Source of the DNA: DASQGA01 sp038209555
GTDB taxonomy: Bacteria > Actinomycetota > Thermoleophilia > Gaiellales > Gaiellaceae
Assembly (NCBI GenBank): GCA_038209555.1
Contig: JBBQXP010000087.1
Coordinates: 1-11,744 of the forward strand
Direction of reading: 5' to 3'
Length of the DNA: 11,744 nucleotides
Position 1 is the stretch's first letter, and every line of letters starts with the position of its first letter. Under the pieces are notes generated by a model that saw only the letters and a program-made list of their open reading frames with translations, did not search any database and was not told the DNA's origin. Made by a program: the position numbers and the translations under genes. This document shows, piece by piece, positions 1 to 6,171 of the stretch.

Positions 1-1
1 C

Positions 2-55
2 TCCGTGCGCGATGCGCTCCGGGCGACGCTCTACCTCGAGAAGGCCGAGCCATGA
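2..55 (+). CDS. 3' end of an unidentified upstream gene (partial)
   Basis: An open frame enters from the left edge and ends at the TGA at 53-55, giving 17 visible residues that end in TLYLEKAEP. The stop overlaps the ATG of the next gene in an ATGA arrangement, which supports this as a genuine gene end and suggests translational coupling with the oxidoreductase downstream. Too little is visible to assign a family. Confidence 0.5.
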   Translation, partial: SVRDALRATLYLEKAEP

Positions 56-993
56 GAGCTGCGGTGATCACCGAGCTCGGTCGGCCGCCAGAGCTCGCCG
101 ACCGGCCTGATCCCTCGGGCGAGGAGATCTACGAGGTCTCGGCGGTGTCGCTCAACCCGATCGACGTCAACGTCGGCGCAGGCCGCTACTTCGGCGGCCA
201 TCCGGAGCTCCCGTACATCCCCGGCTGCGAGGGCGTCGGCCGAGCTTCCGATGGCACGCGCGTCTACCTTTTCAGCGACGGCCTCGGCCTCTCCCGGGAC
301 GGACTGCTGGCGGAGCGCGCGGCCGCACCGGCCGACCTCGGCATCCCGCTTTCGGACGCGGTCTCTGACGAGATCGCGGCTTCGTGTGGCATCGCCGGTA
401 TGGCCGGCTGGATGCCGGTCGCGTGGCGCGCGCCCGTGCGGAAGGACGACCGCGTGCTCGTGCTCGGCGCGACCGGGACGGTTGGGCTCGTCGCTACGCA
501 GGCGGCGAAGCTCCTAGGCGCCAAGCGCGTCGTCGCGGTCGGCCGTAATCCCGAGCGTCTGAAGCGTGCGGCCGAGCTCGGCGCCGACGCGACCGTGAGC
601 CTCGGGGAAGACGACCTTGTCGCCGCGTTCAAGGAGGCGGCGGGCGGCAACGGACCGACCTACGTCGTCGACACGCTCTGGGGCCCACCGGCGGTAGCCG
701 CGATCCAGGCCGCCGCGCCCGGCTGGCGCCTCGTCCAGGTCGGCCAGTCCGCGAGCGCGGAGGCGGAACTGGCGTCGGCGGCAATTCGCGGCAAGATGGG
801 CGAGCTGTACGGGTACACAGACTTCGCGGTCCCGAGAGACGAGTTCCGCGAGCAGTACCTGCGCCTCGCCGGCCACGCGGCCGCGGGCAAGGTCGTCTTC
901 TACATCGCGACCTACCCGTTCGAGCGGGTCGCGGAGGCCTGGAAGCGGCAGGCCGACGGCGCCAATGCAAAGATCGTCGTGACGCTGACGTAA
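52..993 (+). CDS. Zinc-independent MDR oxidoreductase (quinone oxidoreductase-like)
   Basis: This 313-residue protein has the medium-chain dehydrogenase/reductase layout: an N-terminal GroES-like part (NPID at about 35-38, PGCEGVG at about 57-63) and a Rossmann fold with the nucleotide-binding motif GATGTVG at 139-145, followed by a basic/polar stretch (VGRNPERLKRA) that suits NADPH. The cysteine and histidine ligands of zinc alcohol dehydrogenases are not evident, so it fits the quinone-oxidoreductase/zeta-crystallin branch, soluble NAD(P)H-dependent reductases of quinones or enones. Its true substrate cannot be told from sequence. Length is normal for the family. The ATG overlaps the stop of the preceding ORF, and AAGG lies 7 bases upstream, so the start is well supported. 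It faces ftsH convergently with only 21 bases between the two stops, and no obvious terminator lies in that gap. Confidence 0.88.
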   Translation: MRAAVITELGRPPELADRPDPSGEEIYEVSAVSLNPIDVNVGAGRYFGGHPELPYIPGCEGVGRASDGTRVYLFSDGLGLSRDGLLAERAAAPADLGIPLSDAVSDEIAASCGIAGMAGWMPVAWRAPVRKDDRVLVLGATGTVGLVATQAAKLLGAKRVVAVGRNPERLKRAAELGADATVSLGEDDLVAAFKEAAGGNGPTYVVDTLWGPPAVAAIQAAAPGWRLVQVGQSASAEAELASAAIRGKMGELYGYTDFAVPRDEFREQYLRLAGHAAAGKVVFYIATYPFERVAEAWKRQADGANAKIVVTLT

Positions 994-1014
994 GCGGCCG
1001 AGCGCCGGGCGCGT

Positions 1015-2358
1015 CTAGTCGTCGGTCCGCGATCGAGCTGCCGTCGCATACGAGTCGGGACTGGGCGTTGCAGTTCGTGGGACGCCTGCCGCCTCGTACA
1101 CATCTTCCTCGTCCAGGGTCTCGTGCTCGAGCAGTGCGGACGCAAGCGAATCGAGCTTGCTGCGGTTCTGCTGCAGCAGCGCAACCACTTCCTGGTGCGC
1201 TTCGCCGACGATGCGGCGCACTTCGTCGTCGACAAGTTGCTGTGTATGCGGCGAGACCTCGGCGGCCCCCGGCAGGAGCGGGCCTGTGCCGTCGCGCGGG
1301 ATCACGGCGACCGGCCCGATCGCGGAGCTCATGCCCCAGCGGCCAACCATCTGGCGTGCGATCTCCGTGAGATGCTGGATGTCCGACTCGGCGCCGGTAC
1401 TCGTTTCGCCGTACACGAGTTCCTCGGCAGCGCGGCCGCCGAGTGCGACCTTGATCCTCGCGTGCACCTCGGGCTCGAGGTAGTTAAAGCGGTCGCTCTC
1501 GGGCGCTGCGAACGTGACCCCGAGCGCCATCCCGCGCGGAATGATCGAGACCTTGCGCACCGGATCGGCGCCGTCGGTGAGCATGCCGACGACCGCATGG
1601 CCTCCCTCGTGATACGCCGTCCGGCGTCGATCTTCAGGGCTCATCATGATCTGGCGTTCGGCGCCGAGCACAATCCGCTCGAGCGCGTCTGTGAAGTCCG
1701 ATTCCCCGACGACCTGGTGGTCGCGCCGCGCCGCCAGCAACGCCGCCTCGTTGACGAGATTCGCGAGATCCGCCCCGACCATGCCGGGTGTCGTCGCCGC
1801 GATCCTGCCGAGGTCGACGTCGGGCCCGAGCGGCACGCCTCGCGTGTGCACTTTGAGGATCGCCTCGCGGCCGGCACGGTCGGGCGGCTGCACCGCAACC
1901 CTCCGGTCGAAGCGGCCGGGTCGAAGCAGGGCCTGGTCGAGGACGTCGGGCCGGTTGGTCGCGCCGATGACGATCACGCTGGTTGAGGAGTCGAACCCGT
2001 CCATCTCAGTCAGGATCTGGTTCAGCGTCTGTTCGCGCTCGTCGTTCCCGCCGCTGAAGCCGGCAACGCCGGACGTGCGTGACCGGCCAATCGCGTCGAG
2101 CTCGTCGATGAACACGATCGCCGGGGCCGCCTCCTTCGCCTGCGTGAACAGGTCGCGCACGCGTGATGCGCCGACCCCGACGATCGTCTCGACGAACTCA
2201 GACGCGGCCATCGAGAAGAACGGGACGTCCGCCTCGCCCGCGACCGCCCGGGCGAGCAGCGTCTTTCCCGTACCCGGCGGCCCGGAGAGCAACACGCCGT
2301 GCGGTATCCGACCGCCCAGCCGCCGGTACTTCTCCGGATGGCGTAGGAATGTCGACAA
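1015..2358 (-). CDS. ftsH: FtsH C-terminal fragment: AAA ATPase and M41 peptidase domains
   Basis: This 447-codon frame opens at a TTG (2356-2358) only two codons after an in-frame TGA, so its start is an artefact of the frameshift; genuine FtsH sequence begins at its fourth residue. Numbering from the TTG, Walker A GPPGTGKT is at 26-33, Walker B IVFIDELD at 81-88, and the second region of homology, with arginine fingers, at about 132-151 (ATNRPD...RPGRFDR). The zinc site HEGGH is at 250-254 and a probable third ligand, Asp, at about 326 (AESDIQ). HEGGH satisfies HExxH, although HEAGH is commoner. The end, rich in charged residues, fits a normal FtsH C-terminus. Without the upstream membrane part it would not form a working membrane protease. 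Confidence 0.8.
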   Translation of the reverse strand: MSTFLRHPEKYRRLGGRIPHGVLLSGPPGTGKTLLARAVAGEADVPFFSMAASEFVETIVGVGASRVRDLFTQAKEAAPAIVFIDELDAIGRSRTSGVAGFSGGNDEREQTLNQILTEMDGFDSSTSVIVIGATNRPDVLDQALLRPGRFDRRVAVQPPDRAGREAILKVHTRGVPLGPDVDLGRIAATTPGMVGADLANLVNEAALLAARRDHQVVGESDFTDALERIVLGAERQIMMSPEDRRRTAYHEGGHAVVGMLTDGADPVRKVSIIPRGMALGVTFAAPESDRFNYLEPEVHARIKVALGGRAAEELVYGETSTGAESDIQHLTEIARQMVGRWGMSSAIGPVAVIPRDGTGPLLPGAAEVSPHTQQLVDDEVRRIVGEAHQEVVALLQQNRSKLDSLASALLEHETLDEEDVYEAAGVPRTATPSPDSYATAARSRTDD

Positions 2359-3019
2359 CCTCCGTCAGCTCTGACTTGGCTTCGTCGATGCCCGCGACGT
2401 CCGCGAACGTGACGCGGTCGCCGGACGGCTGATATCGGCGTGCCCGCGAGCGGCCGAACGAGCCGAGAACGTTCTGAACGTTTCCGGCACGCCGCATCAG
2501 CCAAAACAGCAGCAAGACAAAGAGGATCGTCGGCCCGAATCCGAGCAACAGGCTCTGCCACCAGGGCCCTCCGCTATCCAGCGGTTGGGCGTTCACGACC
2601 ACGCCTTTCTGCTCGAGGAGGCGTGACAGGGCGTTGTTGTCAGCGAACGCGGGAATCTCCGTTCGGAACAGCGTCGTCGGCTTCGAGCCCGCATACCGCT
2701 CCTTCTGCGTGAACGTGCCTTGGATCGCCGTGCCCTTCGACGTGATCTCCTTGACGTGGTCCGCACTCACCTGCTGGAGGAAGAACGGGCTGTAGGGAAC
2801 GCGAACGCGGGACGGCGGCTGCGTCGCGCGCGAACCAAGGTAGAAGTTGAAGGCCAGAAGCACGAGCGCGAAAAGGATCCAGCCGCGGCTCGGGCGGAAG
2901 CGGGGCGGCTGCGGCGTCGTCGGCGACGATCCGCGCGGCGCCGGAGGCGGGCCCGCGTCCTTGTCCCGATCCTCCCGCGTCGTGGCCACGGCGTCTGGAT
3001 CACCATTCCTACGTGCCAT
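2198..3019 (-). CDS. ftsH: FtsH N-terminal fragment (membrane region; frame leaves FtsH after residue 223)
   Basis: From the ATG at 3017-3019 this frame gives 273 residues. Residues 1-45 are a polar, Pro/Arg-rich cytoplasmic leader. Residues about 47-63 are a first membrane helix (WILFALVLLAFNFYLG) and about 154-175 a second. The loop between them (70-150) is the extracytoplasmic FtsH N-domain. Residues 202-223 (VTFADVAGIDEAKSELTEVV) are the conserved entry to the AAA module. After D223 the translation becomes non-homologous (IPTPSGEVP...) until the stop at 2198, so 2198-2350 is an out-of-frame tail. A TTG directly before the ATG could also start translation. I see no good Shine-Dalgarno for either, which would fit coupling to the aldo/keto reductase upstream. 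Confidence 0.75.
   Translation of the reverse strand: MARRNGDPDAVATTREDRDKDAGPPPAPRGSSPTTPQPPRFRPSRGWILFALVLLAFNFYLGSRATQPPSRVRVPYSPFFLQQVSADHVKEITSKGTAIQGTFTQKERYAGSKPTTLFRTEIPAFADNNALSRLLEQKGVVVNAQPLDSGGPWWQSLLLGFGPTILFVLLLFWLMRRAGNVQNVLGSFGRSRARRYQPSGDRVTFADVAGIDEAKSELTEVVDIPTPSGEVPAAGRSDTARRVALRAAGYGKDAARPGGRGRGGRPVLLDGRV
2349..2351 (-). other. Frameshift point in ftsH
   Basis: On the coding strand the bases read GTT GTC GAC, then a single A, then TTC CTA CGC CAT. The frame before the A gives EVVD and the frame after it gives FLRHPEK, both matching the FtsH consensus EVV(D/E)FL..P.K. The extra base is therefore placed at 2350 or a direct neighbour. There is no homopolymer run here, which makes a simple homopolymer miscall less likely than elsewhere. 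Confidence 0.75.
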
Positions 3020-3045
3020 CAAGAGCGACTACGCGTCAAGGAGCA

Positions 3046-4026
3046 TCAAAGGCCTATGCTGGACATGTCAGCGTAGCGCTCGCCGGCGATTGCGCCCTTC
3101 GGGAAGACCGACTCGATGTCGTCGATCTCGGCCGGTGTCAGCTCGACCTCGACGGCAGCGACGTTCTCCTCGAGGTAGCTGCGACGCTTCGTGCCCGGGA
3201 TCGGGACGATGTCGTCGCCGCGGCTCAAAACCCAGGCGAGCGCGAGTTGGGACGCCGTCACTCCCTTACCGTCGGCGATCGCACGCACCCGCTCGACCAA
3301 CTCGAGGTTGCGCGCGAAGTTCTCACCTTGAAAACGCGGGTTCTGACGCCGAAAGTCGTCTTCTGCGAGATCTTCCGGAGCGCGGATCTGGCCCGAGAGG
3401 AAGCCGCGCCCGAGTGGGCTGTAGGCGACGAAGGAGATACCCAGCTCGCGCACGGTCGGCAGAACGTCGTCCTCCGGTTCGCGCGACCAGAGTGAGTACT
3501 CCGTCTGCAGCGAGGAGATCGGGTGTACCGCGTGCGCGCGCCGGATCGTCGCCGGGGATGCCTCCGAGAGCCCCAGGTGGCGGACCTTGCCCGCTGCGAC
3601 AAGCTCCGCCATCGCCCCTACCGTTTCCTCGATCGGCGTGTTCCGGTCAACGCGGTGTTGGTAGTAGAGATCGATGTAGTCGACGCCGAGCCGTTCGAGC
3701 GAGGCGTCGCAAGCCTGGCGGACGTAGTCCGGATCGCCGCGAATCCCGAGCCGCTCCCCGCCCGGTCCGCGCACATTCCCAAACTTCGTCGCGAGCACCA
3801 CCTGATCGCGCGATCCGTCGATCGCGCGCCCGACGAGTAGCTCGTTCGTGAAGGGACCGTACGCGTCCGCCGTGTCAAGCAAGGTGACCCCCAGCTCGAG
3901 CGCACGGCGGATCGTCGCAATCGCCTCGGCCTCGTCCGTGCGCCCGTAGAACTCGGACATCCCCATACACCCGAGTCCGAGCTCCGAGACGGCAAGCCCG
4001 TCGTTCCCCAGCATCCGCGTCTTCAC
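3046..4026 (-). CDS. Aldo/keto reductase
   Basis: A 326-residue TIM-barrel aldo/keto reductase of the usual length. The AKR tetrad is visible: D51 and Y56 in LLDTADAYG, K81 in ATKFG and H124 in YYQHRVD. The C-terminal NADPH-binding signature IPGTKRRSYLEENV is present. It resembles the bacterial AKR group that reduces aldehydes and ketones, soluble and NADPH-dependent; the natural substrate cannot be told. The start is GTG at 4024-4026, chosen because AAGGAG lies five bases upstream; an internal ATG at codon 5 has no such site. ftsH follows 26 bases after the stop on the same strand, so the two may be co-transcribed. A short near-palindrome lies upstream (GCCGC-TT-GCGGC, around 4064-4075), but no clear -35/-10 pair was found. 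Confidence 0.92.
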   Translation of the reverse strand: MKTRMLGNDGLAVSELGLGCMGMSEFYGRTDEAEAIATIRRALELGVTLLDTADAYGPFTNELLVGRAIDGSRDQVVLATKFGNVRGPGGERLGIRGDPDYVRQACDASLERLGVDYIDLYYQHRVDRNTPIEETVGAMAELVAAGKVRHLGLSEASPATIRRAHAVHPISSLQTEYSLWSREPEDDVLPTVRELGISFVAYSPLGRGFLSGQIRAPEDLAEDDFRRQNPRFQGENFARNLELVERVRAIADGKGVTASQLALAWVLSRGDDIVPIPGTKRRSYLEENVAAVEVELTPAEIDDIESVFPKGAIAGERYADMSSIGL

Positions 4027-4324
4027 GTCGGCTCCTTCCCGTGGCGTGCAAGCAGACTAGTCACGCCGCAAGCGGCTGCGCACCTGCGCACAGGCGTGCC
4101 GAAAAACGCCTCGCCCGCCGAGTTCGCTCCCTCGACCGGAATGACCTCGAACAGGTCGAGACGCCCCTGCGTGCGGACGCACGCACAGCGTGAACGAACC
4201 CATTGCGGGCTCGAAGGGGAGATCGGCACGCTCGGCGACCTGCTCGAGGATCCCCTCTCCAACGACCAACACGAGGAACGCGAGCGCGACATCGTGCCGC
4301 GAAAGCGGGCCGATCGGTGTTCGA
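4027..4324. other. 298-base stretch without a firm gene; possible frame-disrupted ORF remnant on the minus strand
   Basis: No intact gene can be supported here. On the minus strand, reading one base fewer in the run of six G at 4328-4333 would carry the peptide ORF upstream into a frame with a second hydrophobic stretch (DVALAFLVLVVGEGIL, about 4240-4295), ending at 4057. A further frame change near 4165 would be needed for the remaining coding-like stretch (RLDLFEVIPVEG). This could be a decayed membrane-protein gene, two sequencing errors, or chance in GC-rich DNA. The last 20 bases hold the ribosome binding site of the aldo/keto reductase. Confidence 0.35.
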
Positions 4325-4417
4325 CTACCCCCCGTCGGCGAACCCGACGATGGCCCCGAGGAAGCAGGCGAGGAGTGCAGCCTGAACGAGGAGAACGATG
4401 GCTATTGCACGGTTCAG
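4325..4417 (-). CDS. 30-residue hydrophobic peptide directly downstream of the XRE-TPR regulator (candidate signalling peptide precursor)
   Basis: A CTG codon at 4415-4417 stands 8 bases after GGAGG of a full-length Shine-Dalgarno sequence, so I take it as the start; an in-frame GTG at 4424-4426 lies inside the Shine-Dalgarno and would give 33 residues. The peptide begins MNR, has a hydrophobic core from about residue 4 to 27 and ends in GFADGG. LLAC at 15-18 is compatible with a relaxed lipobox, so it could be a mini-lipoprotein or a signal sequence. Its ORF starts 17 bases after the stop of the XRE-TPR gene. RRNPP regulators (Rap, PlcR, NprR) are typically followed by such peptide genes; that this one signals is inference. 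Alternatives are a small membrane protein, a leader, or the 5' end of a frameshifted membrane gene, since the stop follows a run of six G. Confidence 0.5.
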   Translation of the reverse strand: MNRAIAIVLLVQAALLACFLGAIVGFADGG

Positions 4418-4422
4418 AAGTG

Positions 4423-4433
4423 TCACCTCCTTT
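4423..4433 (-). promoter_or_regulatory. Full-length Shine-Dalgarno sequence of the peptide ORF
   Basis: The minus strand reads AAAGGAGGTGA, complementary to essentially the whole anti-Shine-Dalgarno tail of 16S rRNA. It begins one base after the TGA (4435-4437) of the XRE-TPR gene. No other gene in the window has so complete a site. It strongly suggests that something is translated directly downstream and decides the CTG start at 4417. Confidence 0.75.
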
Positions 4434-4434
4434 C

Positions 4435-5805
4435 TCAAAAGCGGAAGTCCTGGAGAGCGTCGATCGCCCGCTGATACAGGACAACGGCGGAATCCTTGTC
4501 TCCACGGCGGACGGCGAGGTCTGCCCGTGCCGTCCACGCCGCAGCGCGGTGGCTTGCTGAAGACAACTGCGTGAAGGCGTCCTCCGCAGCGGCAAAGTGC
4601 TCATCTGCTTCGTCGAGGCGATCCTGGTTCAGGAGCGCGCGGCCGAGAACCAGTTCCGAGTTGCCGACCTCGTCGAGAAAATCATTGCGCCCTTTGAGTA
4701 GTTCCAGCGCCTGCCGGGCCTGGTCTTCGGCGAGCTCGGAGTTGCCCGTGCGTAGGTTGACCTGAGCGAGGGATGACACAGCCTGTGCCGCGTCGGCCTG
4801 ACTGCCGACGTCGAGCGCGGCGACAAATGCCTTTTTGAGATAGGCGCGCGCCTCGTCGGGCTTGCCCAGCAAGAACGTGAGCCCCCCGAGATTATTCAGG
4901 AGCCGTCCTACGTTCAGGCGGTCGCCGATCGCCTCGTAGTGCATCTTCGCCCGCTCAGCGTATGAGCGCGCGAGCACCCAGCGACCCTGTCGCTCGGCGA
5001 TGATCGATCCTTGAAATTCCGCGTCGGCCATCGCGCGACTGTCGTGGAGCGCTTCTGCAAGCTCCAATGCCCGCTCCGCATCTTCCTGGGCCGCCGGCCA
5101 ATCGCGCTGTCGCCGGTAGCAGCGTGATCGCCACCCGAGGATCAAAGAGCGGAGGCGGTCGCACGGTACGCCCGATGCCTCGGCGAGCGTGAGCGCATTT
5201 GTGAAGAGCGCGAGCGCCGTCGTCACCGACGAAAGCTTGTAGCGCGCGCAACCGAGACGGAAGAGCGCGTCCGCTCGCTCGAGTTCGCCGAACTCCGCGC
5301 CGGTGGAGATTTCGTACGCCCGCTCGAAGAGCTTCAACGCAGTGAGCGGTTCGCCGACGTACAGCCGGGCCCAGCCCTCCGCGAGGCGAGCGCGCAGTTC
5401 GAGCTCGACAGCGTCGCCCGACGATAATCGGCTGGAGACCTCCGCGAGGAGCGAGAGGGCGCTCTCACATTCGTGCGCCTCGGCGGCGGCCTCAGCCCGC
5501 GCGATCATGCTCTCGGTACGTGCCCAGTCGTCGGGCGGCAGACCGAGCTCGAGAAAACGACGATCCACGCCGAGCCGGTCGGCGAGCCACCCGAGGGTCT
5601 CCTCGCTCGGCCGTGTGGCGCCACGCTCGATCCCGCTCATGTACTGCTTCGAGAAGCGGTCGCCGGCGAGTTCCGCCTGCGTCAGCCCGCGCGCGACCCG
5701 GAGCTGACGTATGCGTTCGCCGAGCCTCGAACGAGGCGCAGGAACCGATGCACGGGCCGCGCCGACCTGAACTGGATCGTCCGTTCCTGGAATCAGCGCC
5801 GACAC
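4435..5805 (-). CDS. XRE-family helix-turn-helix regulator with C-terminal TPR array
   Basis: From the GTG at 5803-5805 the protein has 456 residues. An XRE/cro-C1 HTH occupies about 28-83 (LGERIRQLRVARGLTQAEL ... KQYMSGIERGATRPSEETL). From about 133 to 452 there are repeated TPR-like helical hairpins, e.g. ALKLFERAYEI, AQEDAERALELAEAL, EARAYLKKAF, AEDQARQALELL. HTH plus TPR is the layout of RRNPP regulators (PlcR, NprR, Rgg) whose TPR groove binds an imported peptide; other HTH-TPR proteins do not bind peptides. I chose GTG because GAAGGA lies six bases upstream. An ATG at 5857-5859 would add 18 Gly/Arg-rich residues but has only weak ribosome-binding sequence. The protein is cytoplasmic, with no membrane segments. 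A hydrophobic peptide ORF follows immediately. Intergenic direct repeats upstream (5922-5941) could be an autoregulatory operator. Confidence 0.85.
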   Translation of the reverse strand: MSALIPGTDDPVQVGAARASVPAPRSRLGERIRQLRVARGLTQAELAGDRFSKQYMSGIERGATRPSEETLGWLADRLGVDRRFLELGLPPDDWARTESMIARAEAAAEAHECESALSLLAEVSSRLSSGDAVELELRARLAEGWARLYVGEPLTALKLFERAYEISTGAEFGELERADALFRLGCARYKLSSVTTALALFTNALTLAEASGVPCDRLRSLILGWRSRCYRRQRDWPAAQEDAERALELAEALHDSRAMADAEFQGSIIAERQGRWVLARSYAERAKMHYEAIGDRLNVGRLLNNLGGLTFLLGKPDEARAYLKKAFVAALDVGSQADAAQAVSSLAQVNLRTGNSELAEDQARQALELLKGRNDFLDEVGNSELVLGRALLNQDRLDEADEHFAAAEDAFTQLSSASHRAAAWTARADLAVRRGDKDSAVVLYQRAIDALQDFRF

Positions 5806-5921
5806 GTGCAGTCCTTCGTAATGCGAGAGGCGGCTGCGGCCACCGCCTCCCGCGGCCATTAACGCGAGCTCAAAGGCTGCGCGTCTCTAGGCAAAGGAAG
5901 GTAACAGCCGCCCGTCCAAAA

Positions 5922-5941
5922 GTAAAGCTCGGAGGTAAAGC
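5922..5941. repeat. Direct repeat GTAAAGC, two copies 13 bases apart
   Basis: GTAAAGC occurs at 5922-5928 and again at 5935-5941; on the minus strand the copies read GCTTTAC. They lie in the A/T-richer upstream region of the XRE-TPR gene. The spacing of 13 bases is a little more than one helical turn, which could suit a dimeric regulator, but two seven-base copies can arise by chance. Confidence 0.4.
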
Positions 5942-6005
5942 AAACGGCGCTCTTGAATCAATCAGGCTCGCAGTGAGATGTTTCCTGGAGCGCCACGGGC
6001 CAGCG

Positions 6006-6046
6006 GGCGCGGGCGAGTGCCGATGCGGCGGGCACTCGTCCGCGCC
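6006..6046. terminator. 16-bp GC-rich hairpin downstream of the sigma factor gene
   Basis: The arms are 6006-6021 (ggcgcgggcgagtgcc) and 6031-6046 (ggcactcgtccgcgcc) around a 9-base loop, with a single G-T pair in the stem. This is far longer than expected by chance. It lies about 125 bases beyond the sigma factor stop and about 200 bases before the XRE-TPR start on the same strand. There is no T-run after it, so it would be a tail-less actinobacterial-type terminator or a structured leader element. Confidence 0.45.
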
Positions 6047-6171
6047 ACTGCCCGATAAACCGCGTGGCATCACCCTGCCCTCGGTCGCGCCCGTGAAACG
6101 TTCTTCTTCAGCCCCGCGCGTCACGCAAGCTGACTTGCAGGGAGTCCGCGCTCCGGCTCCAGTGAGCCGGC

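Larger units (their letters stand above)
1015..3019 (-). pseudogene. ftsH: ftsH, ATP-dependent membrane zinc metalloprotease, interrupted by a one-base frameshift
   Basis: Two overlapping frames together encode one full FtsH. The N-terminal frame (3019 to about 2351, 223 residues) carries both membrane segments and the start of the AAA domain, ending ...LTEVVD. The C-terminal frame resumes at FLRHPEKYRRLGG, exactly the next residues of the FtsH consensus. Skipping one base (T at 2350 on the plus strand) joins them into about 667 residues, a usual FtsH length. FtsH is a hexameric membrane AAA protease that degrades membrane and short-lived cytosolic proteins. No slippery sequence or pseudoknot is obvious, so I infer a sequencing/assembly error or a recent mutation rather than programmed frameshifting. 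All catalytic motifs remain intact, which favours an error or a very young lesion. It lies 26 bases downstream of the aldo/keto reductase on the same strand. Confidence 0.8.
5806..6171. other. Intergenic region between the sigma factor and the XRE-TPR regulator
   Basis: No gene is supported here beyond the possible 18-codon extension of the XRE-TPR gene up to 5859. The part at 5890-5980 is clearly richer in A/T than its surroundings and probably holds the promoter of the regulator, though no convincing -35/-10 pair stands out. It contains the direct repeats at 5922-5941 and the strong hairpin at 6006-6046. Confidence 0.5.

Noticed and set aside
1123..1986. Long plus-strand open frame opposite ftsH (287 codons)
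   Set aside because: It is antisense to the conserved AAA/M41 region, its translation shows no domain, and long antisense frames are expected in GC-rich codons.
2340..2362. Programmed frameshift in ftsH
   Set aside because: No slippery heptamer, rare-codon/stop arrangement or downstream structure is evident, and FtsH is not known to need recoding; an error or mutation is simpler.
2847..3851. 334-codon plus-strand open frame opposite ftsH and the aldo/keto reductase
   Set aside because: Arg/Ser/Pro-rich translation with no motif, running across two well-supported minus-strand genes.
4023..4604. 193-codon minus-strand open frame across the regulator end, the peptide ORF and the gap
   Set aside because: Its first part is a shadow of the XRE-TPR gene; only a late stretch looks coding-like, and this is treated as a possible remnant instead.
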